A DNA stretch of 64,000 bases from Sphingomonas sp. IC081 (GCF_006874585.1 NZ_CP029761.1:1437001-1501000); one strand, 5' to 3'; counted from the stretch's first letter, positions 52,649-61,680 are shown. Translations and numbers: made by a program. Notes: generated from the sequence alone by a model not told the origin.

Positions 52649-53130
52649 CAGATCAGGTCGACCGTAGTGCGCGGCTTGCCGAGGATATCGCGCACCGCGT
52701 GCATGGCATCGCGGCGCAGATCGCCGATCGAGGCGGTGAGATCCTCGCCCTGCGCGTTGCCGGCGGCCGTCGTGTCAAAGTCGCGGTGGCGTTCGACCAG
52801 TTCGGCCTTGGCGTAGAGGGCGACCGCACGCTGATAGCGGATCAGCTGCACGCTCTGGCCATCCAGCTGTTCGGCCGGGACACTGGCCAGCGTGGCATAG
52901 CCGCCTACCTTGCGGGCGGCGGCATAGGCGGCAAGGTCGTTGCCCACGGTCATGATCGCACCGAGGATCGCCGCGCGCAGCCGCGCCGGCGTGATGCTGG
53001 TCGGGATCCGGGCCTCTTCGCGCACGGCAGCGGGATCGACGTCGGGGAAGAAGCCGTCGTTGATGACGGCCTGTTCCGTCGACGGCGACTGTTCGATCTC
53101 GGTAGAGGGCGGTAGCGATACGAAAGACAT
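52648..53130 (-). CDS. L: Head completion/stabilisation protein gpL
   Basis: A 160-residue head completion protein of P2-like phages. NDGFFPDVDPAAVREEARIP is the usual start block and RLRAAILGAIMTVGNDLAAY then QLIRYQRAVALYAKAELVER are typical, as is DLRRDAMHAVRDILGKPRTT. It follows the small terminase gene by about 120 bases and is coupled to gpX. Confidence 0.93.
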   Translation of the reverse strand: MSFVSLPPSTEIEQSPSTEQAVINDGFFPDVDPAAVREEARIPTSITPARLRAAILGAIMTVGNDLAAYAAARKVGGYATLASVPAEQLDGQSVQLIRYQRAVALYAKAELVERHRDFDTTAAGNAQGEDLTASIGDLRRDAMHAVRDILGKPRTTVDLI

Positions 53131-53248
53131 GAGGGTCTCCGCGCACCCCGCCGGCTAACAGGGGTGGGGACCGGGGCAGATGGCGGCCCTGCGGCCCGAA
53201 GGCCTCCCGCATCGCGCGATCCGCCCCTGAGCGCCGGGGGCGAGCTTG

Positions 53249-54124
53249 TCAGGCGGCAGGGCCGCCGGGTTCGGTGGTCTGGGCGGTTTCGGCTGCGGTC
53301 ACGGCGGAAAGCAGCTTGTCGGCGCGCTTGATGCGATCCTTCACGCCGATGCGGTCATTGAGGCGCTGGGCATCGCGCAGCGTGGCAATGGTGGCTTCCA
53401 GCGCGGCCTTGCTTTCATCGGCGGGCAGTTCCTCGGCCGCGCGCAGCTGCTCGATGCCGATCGCCTTCACCAGCTTGGCGCGGACTTCGTCATGGAGATC
53501 GAGGTGGGCGGTGAGATCATCGACACGTTCGAGGATATCGAGCGGAAAAGGATGGCCGAGGTTGTGGGCCTTATGGGCCGCATTGCCGATATTCTCGACC
53601 ACTACGGTGGCCGCGTCGCGCTTGTAGCGCGCGGGCATGGCGACCTGATGGCGGAAGATGAAGGGGACAAGGTCGAGCGCCTGGCCGAATTCGCCGACGT
53701 CGATCAGCCAGACCATGCAGGTTGGCAGGACTTCGGCGGCAACGCCCGCGCCAACGCCGGCATCGGCGGCGAGCAGGCCTTCGATCCACGCGGCGTATTC
53801 GGGCAGCATTTCGCGCTTCGCCTCGATCTTGCGGTCGATCGAGCGGATGGCCTTGAGGCGGCGCAGGTCATGCGTGAAGCGCAGGACGATCTGCGCGGAG
53901 GTACGCTGTTCGGCGGACGTGGCCCGTTCGGGCGCGGCGACGATGGCTTCGGCCGCCGCACGCTCGCGATAGATCATCGCGGGCGTGCGTTCGGCAGTGG
54001 TGGCATGGGCAGGCGCGGAAGTGGAGTGCCCGCCCTCAGCGGAGGTGACGACCGGCTTCGGGTCGGCGGTTTGGGCTGCGGCAAGGGCGGCCATGCGCTC
54101 CCGGTGGAGACGTGCGGGTGTCAT
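53249..54124 (-). CDS. M: Terminase small (endonuclease) subunit gpM
   Basis: A 291-residue P2 gpM-like terminase small subunit, which recognises and cuts cos. In the middle it carries LRFTHDLRRLKAIRSIDRKI and EYAAWIEGLLAADAGVGAGV, then LPTCMVWLIDVGEFGQALDL, the family signature. The start MTPARLHRERMAALAA repeats a short motif (TPAMIYRERAAAEAI) that family members share. A 40-residue extra N-terminal segment is low complexity. Confidence 0.92.
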   Translation of the reverse strand: MTPARLHRERMAALAAAQTADPKPVVTSAEGGHSTSAPAHATTAERTPAMIYRERAAAEAIVAAPERATSAEQRTSAQIVLRFTHDLRRLKAIRSIDRKIEAKREMLPEYAAWIEGLLAADAGVGAGVAAEVLPTCMVWLIDVGEFGQALDLVPFIFRHQVAMPARYKRDAATVVVENIGNAAHKAHNLGHPFPLDILERVDDLTAHLDLHDEVRAKLVKAIGIEQLRAAEELPADESKAALEATIATLRDAQRLNDRIGVKDRIKRADKLLSAVTAAETAQTTEPGGPAA

Positions 54125-54166
54125 GATGTCGTTCCTGCTCGATGAGGGCGGGCGGCGGCGGAAGGC

Positions 54167-55219
54167 TTACGCCTTCGGGCCGAGCTGGATGTTTTCGAGG
54201 AGGGCGCACTTGCCGTATTCCTCGACCATGAAGGCGTCGTTGATGCTTTCGAAGTTATCGATCTGATCGAGCGACGGGTTGTCCAGAATGGCGCGCCGGG
54301 CAGTGCCGATCTGCCAGTAGTAGGACAGGTTCTTGAAGCTGGTGATGAGGATCGAGCCGGTCGGGAAGAACGGCACCTGCACGGTCGGCTTGCCGCCCAG
54401 CTGGCGGCTCGACATCAGCACGTCACGCGCGACCTGTTCGGTGGCGGTGTTGCCGGCTTCCTCGATAATCTTGAAATACTTGTCGTGGACGAGATCGCCG
54501 CCGACCATCACGACAAGGTCCGTCGCAGTGCGGAAACGTTCGTGGATCAGGTTCTGGATCGCGTCGAACACCAGCGCGTCGAGGTTCGCGTAGTCGGCCG
54601 TGCCGTCTGCCGACACGTAGATCTTGGCGGTGTCCTTCGTGCCGTGGGCCATGACGCGGCTTGCGGCATAGTTGCGGATCTTGTGCAGCCAGCCATAGTT
54701 GACGTCCTGCAGCAGCGGGAAGGCATCGCGGTCGGTTTCCACGGCAGCGTCCACGCCGTTGAAGCCGATGCACATGATGTCCTCTGCCTTCTGCGCCAGC
54801 ACCGCGTCACGGCACAGCTGCTGGAACTCGGGCATGTGCGCCCATGCATCGAGCAGTTCGTAGGACCACGCGTAGTCGTAGTCGGTCTTCTTGCAGAGGT
54901 ACTGGTCGATCTGGTCGGAGCCGGTGACGTCTCCCGGCGAACGACGGTTGCCGGCGGCGCGGTTGGTGCGGCTTGCCAGCGAGCGGTTCACGCCCACGCC
55001 GACGCGGCTGCCCTGCTGGTTGACCACGGGCATGACGTTGATGCGCGACATGAAGTCGCTGATCGTGCGCAGCTTGGCCTGCAGGCGCTGTTCGATGGCG
55101 GGCGAGACGTTGAATTCGTCCAGCTTGCCCGGCACCGCCGTGAAGGCGGCGGGCAGGCCGTTCAGCTTCGCGACCTGCGCGACGAAGGCGTGAAGAAGCA
55201 GGCGGGTGGAAGTCTGCAT
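54167..55219 (-). CDS. N: Major capsid protein gpN
   Basis: A 350-residue HK97-fold major capsid protein of the P2 class. LLLHAFVAQVAKLNGLPAAF and FMSRINVMPVVNQQGSRVGV are conserved N-terminal blocks, and CKKTDYDYAWSYELLDAWAH plus DVNYGWLHKIRNYA follow. The C-terminus (FESINDAFMVEEYGKCALLE) is typical. Located between scaffold gpO and terminase gpM. Confidence 0.96.
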   Translation of the reverse strand: MQTSTRLLLHAFVAQVAKLNGLPAAFTAVPGKLDEFNVSPAIEQRLQAKLRTISDFMSRINVMPVVNQQGSRVGVGVNRSLASRTNRAAGNRRSPGDVTGSDQIDQYLCKKTDYDYAWSYELLDAWAHMPEFQQLCRDAVLAQKAEDIMCIGFNGVDAAVETDRDAFPLLQDVNYGWLHKIRNYAASRVMAHGTKDTAKIYVSADGTADYANLDALVFDAIQNLIHERFRTATDLVVMVGGDLVHDKYFKIIEEAGNTATEQVARDVLMSSRQLGGKPTVQVPFFPTGSILITSFKNLSYYWQIGTARRAILDNPSLDQIDNFESINDAFMVEEYGKCALLENIQLGPKA

Positions 55220-55282
55220 GCGAAGGTACTCCGGTGAAAGGCGGGCGTGCGGGGAGGGGCGCGGGGGAGGGGTGGCGGCTGA

Positions 55283-56131
55283 TCAGCAGTCGGTCAGGAA
55301 CGTGGCGTTGCCGCCGCCGCCGGTGGCCGGGGCGCGGGTGAAGTCCTGCGGCTGTTCCTCGGATTCCAGCTGGGCCTTGAGCTTGGCGAAATCCGCCCGA
55401 AGTTCGGCGATTGTGTCGTAGGCAGGCTTGACCGCCAGCACGACCTGTTCGCCCAGCGCAGTGCTGAAGGCGGCAACGTCGAAGCTGTTGTCGTTGGCGG
55501 GCGCCTTGGGGGGCGCGGCCTGCTCTTTCGGTTTCTCGGTCTTGAACATGGTTGCGAAGGCAGCAAGGATGCCGGACTTCGCGGCCTCGGCCATGCCGGC
55601 AGTGTCAGCTGGCCCATCTTCCATGCCGATGTCTGCCTCGATCGCGGCCGAGAACAGGTTGTCGGGGTGCTGCTTGCGCGCGTCGAACATCGGCTTGAGC
55701 GCGGAGAACGACAGCGCTTCGGTGCCGAGCGAGGCGGGATTGTCCGTCACGGCAAGGCCGATCAGCCCGACTTTGCCGGTGCCGCCGAAGTCGGGCGAGA
55801 TCTCGACCGAGGTGAAGATCTTCTGGCCCTGCTTGTTGATCTTGAGCAGCTGCTCGTTCGGCTCGATCTGGGCGTAGAGGGCGCGGCGGCGCACGGTCTC
55901 ACCGTCGATCACCAGTTCATCGGTCTGGGCCTTCACGGCGCTGACGCTGCCATAGGCATTGAACGGCGGTTCGGGGCTGAAGCCCTTGATGTGTTCGCAG
56001 TTGATGCGCGGGGTGTAGGTGCCCACGTTGAAGGTCGAGACAATGTCCTCGATCCACGAGGCTTCAATCTTGCGGCCATCGCTGGCGGTGAAGCCTTCGA
56101 CGAAGACGCGGAAAAACTTGCTCTTTGCCAT
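55283..56131 (-). CDS. O: Capsid scaffolding/protease gpO
   Basis: A 282-residue fusion of a serine protease and a scaffold. The N-terminus KSKFFRVFVEGFTASDGRKI starts a domain whose D18, H47 (INCEHIKG) and S108 (IFTSVE) line up with the P2 gpO triad (D19, H48, S107). The second half is alanine-rich and helical, with a C-terminal scaffold helix (AELRADFAKLKAQLESEEQP). First gene of the O-to-S leftward unit, downstream of a late palindrome. Confidence 0.94.
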   Translation of the reverse strand: MAKSKFFRVFVEGFTASDGRKIEASWIEDIVSTFNVGTYTPRINCEHIKGFSPEPPFNAYGSVSAVKAQTDELVIDGETVRRRALYAQIEPNEQLLKINKQGQKIFTSVEISPDFGGTGKVGLIGLAVTDNPASLGTEALSFSALKPMFDARKQHPDNLFSAAIEADIGMEDGPADTAGMAEAAKSGILAAFATMFKTEKPKEQAAPPKAPANDNSFDVAAFSTALGEQVVLAVKPAYDTIAELRADFAKLKAQLESEEQPQDFTRAPATGGGGNATFLTDC

Positions 56132-56224
56132 GTTCGGTTCCGGTTCCCTGAGTTGCTCGGCAGCGAGGCGGGGGCTTTGACGGGACCAAAAGGGCGGGTC
56201 TGGCGCGTTCTCTCAAGGGGCAGC

Positions 56225-56250
56225 ATTTGGTCGGGCGGCCGTCCAAATGG
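56225..56250. promoter_or_regulatory. Late palindrome between divergent O and P
   Basis: CATTTGG (56225-56231), 12-base spacer, CCAAATG (56244-56250). Identical arms and spacer to the sites before V and J. It lies between the leftward head-lysis unit (O start 94 bases away) and the rightward P-Q pair (P start 32 bases away), so one site may serve both directions. Confidence 0.75.
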
Positions 56251-56281
56251 ATGGCGGTGATCGGGGGGCAAATTGCGGGCC

Positions 56282-58144
56282 ATGGTCGCCGCCATGCCCT
56301 ACCAACCTGAACCCGGCGGCCTGACCGCAGCGTGGAAATTCGATCCCCGCCGACATGCGCGCAGCCTCTACTGGCGCGGGTGGGGCGTGAGCCAGATCGC
56401 GGCGGAATTCGCGCTGCACGGCGTTGCTGGCGGCAATGGCAAGGCGATCCCGCGCGCCACGATTGAATCGTGGAAGCAGCGCGACAGGTGGGACGATGCC
56501 CCCTCGATCAGCAAGATCGAGGACGGGCTGGAAATCCGCCTGCTGACGCTGATCGCGAAAGAGAAGAAGACCAGCGCGGATCTGGTCGAGATGGACGCGC
56601 TGGCGCGCCAGATCGAAAGCCTTGCCCGCGTGCGCCGCTATGAGCAGCCCGGCGGCCATAGCGGTGACCTTAACGAAAAGGTGGGCAACCGGAACGCCGG
56701 GGCGCGCAAGAAGCCGAAGAAAAACCACTTCACGGCCGAGCAGGCGGCCGAACTCAAGCGCATCTTCCTTGAGGGTCTCTACGACTACCAGCTGACGTGG
56801 TGGAACGCGCTGAGCCAGCGCACCCGCATGATCCTGAAATCGCGCCAGATCGGCGCGACGTACTACTTCGCCTTTGAAGCCCTGATCGACGCGATCGAGA
56901 CCGGCCGTAACCAGATCTTCCTGTCGGCATCGAAAGCCCAGGCGCACCAGTTCCGCAGCTATATCGTCAGCTTCGCCAAGCTGGTGGGCGTGACGCTGGG
57001 CGGCGATCCGATGCTGATCACTTCGGACTTGCGGCCGGAGGAAGAGGCGGCGGCCGAACTGCATTTTCTTGGCACCAACTTCCGCACGGCGCAGGGCCGC
57101 CACGGCAATTTCTATTTCGACGAATTCTTCTGGGTCCACTCGTTCGAGGAACTGAACAAGGTCGCCTCGGGCATGGCGACGCACAAGAAGTGGCGCAAAA
57201 CCTACTTCTCAACGCCGTCCAGCGTGGCCCATCCGGCCTATCCCTACTGGACCGGCGAGCGCCGCAACCGGCGCCGGAAGAAGGAAGAGCGCGTCTCGAT
57301 CGACGTCAGCCATGCCGCGCTTGCGGCGGGCAGCGTAGGCCCTGACCGGATCTGGCGCCACATCGTCAACATCATGGACGCCGAGGCGGGCGGCTGCGAC
57401 CTGTTCGACATCGACGAACTCAAGGACGAGTACGCGCCCGACGAATTCGCGAACCTGTTCATGTGCGACTTCGTGGACGACAGCCAGTCGGCCTTCCGCT
57501 TCAACGACATGATCGCCTGCGGTGCCGACAGCCTTGTCGACTGGACCGACTTCAACATCGAAGCGGCGCGCCCCTATGGCAACCGCGCGGTCTGGGCGGG
57601 CTACGATCCGCAGGAAAGCGAGAACGGCGACAATGCCGCGCTGGTCATCGCGGCGCCGCCGCAGGTGGAAGGCGGGCAGTTCCGCATTCTGGAGCGGCAC
57701 CCGCTGCGCGGGCTCGACTTCGAACAGCAGGCTGAATTCATCAAGGCGATGCTCAGCCGGTACAACTGCACCTATCTGGGCATCGACGCGACCGGCGTGG
57801 GCGCCGGCGTTTACCAGCTGCTGGCGAAGCCCGGCGCCATGCCCGGCTGCGCGGTGGCCAAGATCGAGTACTCGCTCGAACTCAAGGCGCAGATGATCAT
57901 GAAGGCCCAGAACGTGATTCGGCGCGGACGCCTGCTGTTCGACGTCGGCTATCTCGATATCGTTTCGGCCTTCGTGTCGATCAAGAAGACGCTGACCACT
58001 AGCGGCCGCAACGTCACCTTCAAGGCCGGGCGCGGCGGTGGCGACGGCCACGCCGACCTTGCGTGGGCAACCATGCACATCCTCATGAACGAACCGCTCG
58101 ACGGCAAGGAAAAGCCCAAGAGCACGATGGAGATCATCGAATGA
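56282..58144 (+). CDS. P: Terminase large (ATPase) subunit gpP
   Basis: DNA packaging motor of P2 type, 620 residues. An N-terminal helix-turn-helix (RHARSLYWRGWGVSQIAAEF) is followed by the ATPase domain, whose P-loop is the degenerate LKSRQIGATYYFAFEA near 180-195 and whose Walker B is GNFYFDEFFWVHSFEEL near 275. The nuclease domain has the acidic AGYDPQESENGD and YLGIDATGVGAG blocks. ATG chosen at 56282; another in-frame ATG is at 56294. Divergent from gpO, coupled to gpQ by an ATGA overlap. Confidence 0.95.
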   Translation: MVAAMPYQPEPGGLTAAWKFDPRRHARSLYWRGWGVSQIAAEFALHGVAGGNGKAIPRATIESWKQRDRWDDAPSISKIEDGLEIRLLTLIAKEKKTSADLVEMDALARQIESLARVRRYEQPGGHSGDLNEKVGNRNAGARKKPKKNHFTAEQAAELKRIFLEGLYDYQLTWWNALSQRTRMILKSRQIGATYYFAFEALIDAIETGRNQIFLSASKAQAHQFRSYIVSFAKLVGVTLGGDPMLITSDLRPEEEAAAELHFLGTNFRTAQGRHGNFYFDEFFWVHSFEELNKVASGMATHKKWRKTYFSTPSSVAHPAYPYWTGERRNRRRKKEERVSIDVSHAALAAGSVGPDRIWRHIVNIMDAEAGGCDLFDIDELKDEYAPDEFANLFMCDFVDDSQSAFRFNDMIACGADSLVDWTDFNIEAARPYGNRAVWAGYDPQESENGDNAALVIAAPPQVEGGQFRILERHPLRGLDFEQQAEFIKAMLSRYNCTYLGIDATGVGAGVYQLLAKPGAMPGCAVAKIEYSLELKAQMIMKAQNVIRRGRLLFDVGYLDIVSAFVSIKKTLTTSGRNVTFKAGRGGGDGHADLAWATMHILMNEPLDGKEKPKSTMEIIE

Positions 58145-59205
58145 GCAAGCGTACGCGCCGCCAGAATGTGCGGACCATGAGCCAGCACGAATCGGCCGCG
58201 GCTTCCAAGGGCGCGATCGAGCCGGCGGGAGAGGGCGGTGGCGCGGTGGAGGCGTTCACCTTCGGGGATCCCGAGCCGGTGCTGAGCCGGGCCACGATGC
58301 TGGACATGCTGGAATGCTGGCACAATTCGCGCTGGTATGAGCCGCCAATCCCGCTGGACGGACTGGCGCGGGCCTATCGCGCCTCTCCGCACCATTCGAG
58401 CGCGATCATCCTGAAGCGCAACATGCTGGCGGCCAGCCTCGATCCCGCGTCGCGCCTGAGCCGCAAGGCTTTTGCCGGGCTGGTGCAGGACTATCTCGTG
58501 ATGGGCAACGCCTATGTCCAGCAGGTCCGCAACCGCCTGGGCGGCGTGCTGCGTATCGACCACTGCCTTGCGAAGTACGTGCGGCGCGGCGTGGAGCCGG
58601 GCCGCTTCTGGTGGGTGCCCAGCTTCCAGAACGAAACCGAGTTCGAGCCGGGCAGCGTGCATCAGTTGATGGCGCCCGACGTCAATCAGGAGATCTATGG
58701 CCTGCCCGAATACCTCTCTGCATTGCAGTCAGCCCTGCTGAACGAGAACGCCACGCTGTTCCGCCGCCGCTATTACGAGAACGGGAGCCACGCGGGCTAT
58801 ATTCTCCACGCGACCGGCCAGTTCGCGGACGGTGACGTGGAAGCCATCCGGCAGGCGCTGAAGAAGTCGAAGGGACCGGGCAATTTCCGCAACCTGTTCA
58901 TCCACGCCCCGGACGGCAAGGAAAACTCAATCAAGCTGCTGCCGATTGCCGAGGCCGGGGCCAAGGATGAATTCCTCGGCATCAAGAACACGACGCGCGA
59001 CGACGTGCTGGCTGCGCACCGGGTGCCGCCGCAGTTGCTCGGCATCGTGCCGGCTAACGCCGGCGGCTTTGGCGATGTTACCAAGGCCACCGACGCCTTC
59101 TTCGAACTGGAGATCGAACCGCTGCAATCCGTGTTCCTTGAACTCAACGATATGTTGGGCGTTGAGGCGGTGCGGTTTAGGGAGAGGGTTAAGGCGGCGG
59201 CTTAG
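58141..59205 (+). CDS. Q: Portal protein gpQ
   Basis: A 354-residue P2-class portal through which DNA enters the head. The ATG at 58141 overlaps the gpP stop. Blocks include VEAFTFGDPEPVLSRATMLD, WYEPPIPLDGLARAYRASPH, IYGLPEYLSALQSALLNENA and FRRRYYENGSHAGYILHATG, ending with VPPQLLGIVPANAGGFGDVT. Last structural gene on the right of the module. The next 140 bases hold no gene; a cos site would be expected about here but I cannot identify it. Confidence 0.95.
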   Translation: MSKRTRRQNVRTMSQHESAAASKGAIEPAGEGGGAVEAFTFGDPEPVLSRATMLDMLECWHNSRWYEPPIPLDGLARAYRASPHHSSAIILKRNMLAASLDPASRLSRKAFAGLVQDYLVMGNAYVQQVRNRLGGVLRIDHCLAKYVRRGVEPGRFWWVPSFQNETEFEPGSVHQLMAPDVNQEIYGLPEYLSALQSALLNENATLFRRRYYENGSHAGYILHATGQFADGDVEAIRQALKKSKGPGNFRNLFIHAPDGKENSIKLLPIAEAGAKDEFLGIKNTTRDDVLAAHRVPPQLLGIVPANAGGFGDVTKATDAFFELEIEPLQSVFLELNDMLGVEAVRFRERVKAAA

Positions 59206-59345
59206 GGCTTGCAGTGGCCGATACGGGCACCGTGTCGGTAATACGCCCTTTGTTGCCGGTCAGCCCGGTCTGTCCAATTCCCGAAAGCTGCCGTTATACG
59301 AGGGCAAGCAGCAATCTGTTCGAAGGGCCGGTGACCATTGTGGAC

Positions 59346-59987
59346 TTACATTCCTAACAAGTATTCCGCGAAGTCCTCGGTCAGGTTCCAGCGGGGGACT
59401 TGATTACGACGAACATCGTAAATCGCGCTATAATGTTCGCAAATTTGGAGTTTGGCGAGAAGTTCGTCATGGTCCTCATGGTAATAATAAAAAAATGGAA
59501 TTGATCCGGGATTGTAAGTTACGGCATTGGACAGGGCGATTATTTCCCTAGTGAAGGGTTTAGAGCGAATATCTTCCCGCATTTCTTTGATGAGTTCTGG
59601 CATCTTCGCCTCTAGTCCCGCGAAGTCCCGCCCCTTTCGGACCACGTATCCTCGAAGTTCTACTGATGCTGCAGCTTCAGCAAAAGTCTTCCACTCGATC
59701 AGATCTGCAACATCATATGCAGAATCATCTGCATCGACGAGGCGACTGCACTGCTGGCACAGCCATATGCCATTCTCGGGTGCCCGTCGGCCTTCGTTCG
59801 TCAGGTGTTCGTTAAACCGAGGCCCGCCTGACGAAGCAGCGGTTATGTGTGCGGCCACACCAAGGCTTACGGTTCCGCCGTCGGCCCCAGGGCCACTAGT
59901 TGGTTTTCGGCAATCTGGGTTTGAACACTTATATCCGACCCGCTTAGCCAAGCGCTGCGCTGTCGCTTGCGTGAAATCATCTCTCAT
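59346..59987 (-). CDS. HNH-like zinc nuclease domain protein, partner of PLD-like gene
   Basis: A 213-residue protein not assigned to a named family. The N-terminal half carries an HNH/zinc site: C21-x4-C26 (YKCSNPDCRKPT), H47 in GVAAHITAAS, N72, and C77-x2-C80 (GIWLCQQCSRLVD), followed by helices. The C-terminal half is helical (MPELIKEMREDIRSK) with FFYYYHEDHDELL. The ATG at 59987 overlaps the stop of the upstream gene by 11 bases, so the two are translationally coupled. Lower GC than the head genes. Located next to the portal gene, where P2 phages keep old/tin-type exclusion genes; a defence role is inference. Confidence 0.75.
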   Translation of the reverse strand: MRDDFTQATAQRLAKRVGYKCSNPDCRKPTSGPGADGGTVSLGVAAHITAASSGGPRFNEHLTNEGRRAPENGIWLCQQCSRLVDADDSAYDVADLIEWKTFAEAAASVELRGYVVRKGRDFAGLEAKMPELIKEMREDIRSKPFTREIIALSNAVTYNPGSIPFFYYYHEDHDELLAKLQICEHYSAIYDVRRNQVPRWNLTEDFAEYLLGM

Positions 59988-60735
59988 CACACCTATTCCA
60001 CATATCGATAAATGCTTCACGCTTCGCCGATGCGATGTCGGCGCCTACACGTTGCACCATCGCAGGTGAGCGCAGTGCGATGGCGTTAAAGGATTGAGAT
60101 AGCGACCAAACGCTTACATCATCCATGATAAGTCGGTCATGAAGCAACTTAGGCGCAGCAAGCCGAAGTTCGATCGGGCGCGCTTGAGCATATTGCATCT
60201 TCCACCGTTCGACGGCCTCCGGAAGTCCTGCGTTCTTTTGCTTTCCGCTGGCCAGCAATCGTAGTGAGACCCCTTCTTTCACCATTGGTAGAAAGTCCGT
60301 CAGTGCAATCGCATCCATGTAGGGATCGACAATAAGCACTGAACCTTCACACTCGCGCAGAACACCCGCAATTGCCGTGAGCGCATCGAACGAATTACCA
60401 GCAGGAATGAATGCGCCTTTCGCGGTAGCAGGGGCGCTAAGCTCAGCTTTTGCCAAAGCGGTATATAGCAGACCTCGAATGTGTCGCATCTGCGTTTCGG
60501 CGTCGGTCAGAGTGGCCGTAAGCATTGTGGTACGCAGAGTGCCAAATTTGCTGTGGTCAACTATGCCGCTGACTTGCTCTATCAGCGCTTCGGCACGTCC
60601 CAACCACTGTAAAATCTCAATTGAGCCTCGTCCGCCGCCGGTTGGAATGTTCGGCTCATCCGAGATAATTTGCCCTAGCTGATGATAGAGCGCTTCCCAA
60701 TCCGCTGGCGTCAACATCCCGGGTAGTTTCGCCAT
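59977..60735 (-). CDS. PLD-like protein, partner of HNH-like gene
   Basis: A 252-residue protein with a helical N-terminus (about 1-100) and a phospholipase D-like half-domain. The strand SVLIVDPYMDAIALTDFLP and the motif KLLHDRLIMDDVSVWSLSQS (H199, D200, R201) give an HxR-type variant of the HKD active site; then FNAIALRSPAMVQRV. Only one such motif is present, so it would need to dimerise, as many single-motif PLD nucleases do. AAGGA precedes the ATG. First gene of a coupled two-gene unit. Confidence 0.72.
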   Translation of the reverse strand: MAKLPGMLTPADWEALYHQLGQIISDEPNIPTGGGRGSIEILQWLGRAEALIEQVSGIVDHSKFGTLRTTMLTATLTDAETQMRHIRGLLYTALAKAELSAPATAKGAFIPAGNSFDALTAIAGVLRECEGSVLIVDPYMDAIALTDFLPMVKEGVSLRLLASGKQKNAGLPEAVERWKMQYAQARPIELRLAAPKLLHDRLIMDDVSVWSLSQSFNAIALRSPAMVQRVGADIASAKREAFIDMWNRCDER

Positions 60736-60834
60736 GCTCGATCCTTATGCGCTTGGTAATGGTGATATATTAGGGCAGCTATTCTGCGTCCACCATCCCA
60801 ATGCCGACATTCCGCTACCGGCCCTAATGCCCAA

Positions 60835-61089
60835 TTAGCGTGGCAGATGATAGCGTATAGTCAGGCTTGCCCCTTTGCCACTTGGCGGCCTCGAAATGAT
60901 TTCGTCCAACGTGCGGCGCTCTTGTTCCATCACCTGGCAGCAATTCGGCATTTGATGATTACTTCCCGGATAGCCACCAAGCTGCCGATGCAGTTCGCCC
61001 GCATTGATCTCAACATGCTTGAGGCCACGAAGCTCGGCTTCCCGGATGATTGCGCCCAACTCACGTCGAAATTCATCTGCCGTCGGCAT
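60835..61089 (-). CDS. Conserved-looking small protein, AGELHRQLGGYPG motif
   Basis: An 84-residue protein with AAGGAGG directly before its ATG. The central part VEINAGELHRQLGGYPGSNH then QMPNCCQVMEQERRTLDEII has a strongly patterned, conserved look, and it ends ASLTIRYHLPR. I recall similar short sequences near HNH or restriction-type genes but cannot name the family. It is 100 bases upstream of the PLD-HNH pair on the same strand and could belong to the same unit. Confidence 0.65.
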   Translation of the reverse strand: MPTADEFRRELGAIIREAELRGLKHVEINAGELHRQLGGYPGSNHQMPNCCQVMEQERRTLDEIISRPPSGKGASLTIRYHLPR

Positions 61090-61187
61090 CGGTCACCTCC
61101 TTGAAAACTGCTTCAGTAATGCCGCGCTTGCATTTCACAATTGAACCCGACATTCCGCACCCGGCCCATCATCGCCCAACCCAGCCA

Positions 61188-61511
61188 TCAACCGCGAAAG
61201 CGCTTGCGTTCACGCTTCCAAATCCTCTCGTCCGGCAGGGGGAGTTCGACCACGATCAACTGCTTAACGCTCTCGACGCGGATCGGTCGGACTTTGCGCT
61301 TTGCCGCCAGCCAGCACATGCGGCAGTAAAAACGCTCCCGAGCGTCGAAAAAATTGTCATGCCAGCCCTTGCGATAGAACTTCCACCAAAGGCCGTGCGG
61401 GGCGAACACCGCAGTGTGTCCACAGCGACAGGACACTTTCACATCGTAGTGGAACGCGGCCGCTTCGAAGATGGCGGTGGGGACTTTCAGTCCGTTGACG
61501 TACCGCGCCAC
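61188..61511 (-). CDS. Small zinc-ribbon-like hypothetical protein
   Basis: A 107-residue protein with CRCGHTAVF near residue 30 and FYCRMCWLAAKR near 65, four cysteines in a zinc-ribbon spacing. Many aromatic and basic residues between them (LWWKFYRKGWHDNFFDARER) suggest nucleic-acid binding. GTG start one base after the stop of the upstream gene, implying coupling. Family not recognised. Confidence 0.6.
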   Translation of the reverse strand: MARYVNGLKVPTAIFEAAAFHYDVKVSCRCGHTAVFAPHGLWWKFYRKGWHDNFFDARERFYCRMCWLAAKRKVRPIRVESVKQLIVVELPLPDERIWKRERKRFRG

Positions 61512-61512
61512 T

Positions 61513-61680
61513 TCACTCGGTCAGCGCCTCTTTCTGTAGGCTGGCACAGGCCAACGCGCCGGTCATGTATGGACCATCGTCCTGCTCGCCCGATCGAATC
61601 TGGCGCAGAAATTCACGGTTATCGAGGCCGCGCACTTCCAGTGCCTGGGCGACCGCATTGCGGATGTCTTGGATGCTCAT
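61513..61680 (-). CDS. Small hypothetical protein
   Basis: A 55-residue soluble protein (MSIQDIRNAVAQALEVRGLD, then NREFLRQIRSGEQDDGPYMT). AGGAGA lies eight bases before the ATG, which supports it as real; longer in-frame versions would run antisense-like into the SRAP gene. Unknown function; coupled to the following zinc-ribbon-like gene. Confidence 0.55.
   Translation of the reverse strand: MSIQDIRNAVAQALEVRGLDNREFLRQIRSGEQDDGPYMTGALACASLQKEALTE

Noticed and set aside
59206..59345. Search for a cos site near the portal gene
   Set aside because: P2 cos lies in the comparable place, but no sequence here is close enough to P2 cos or symmetric enough to call by eye.
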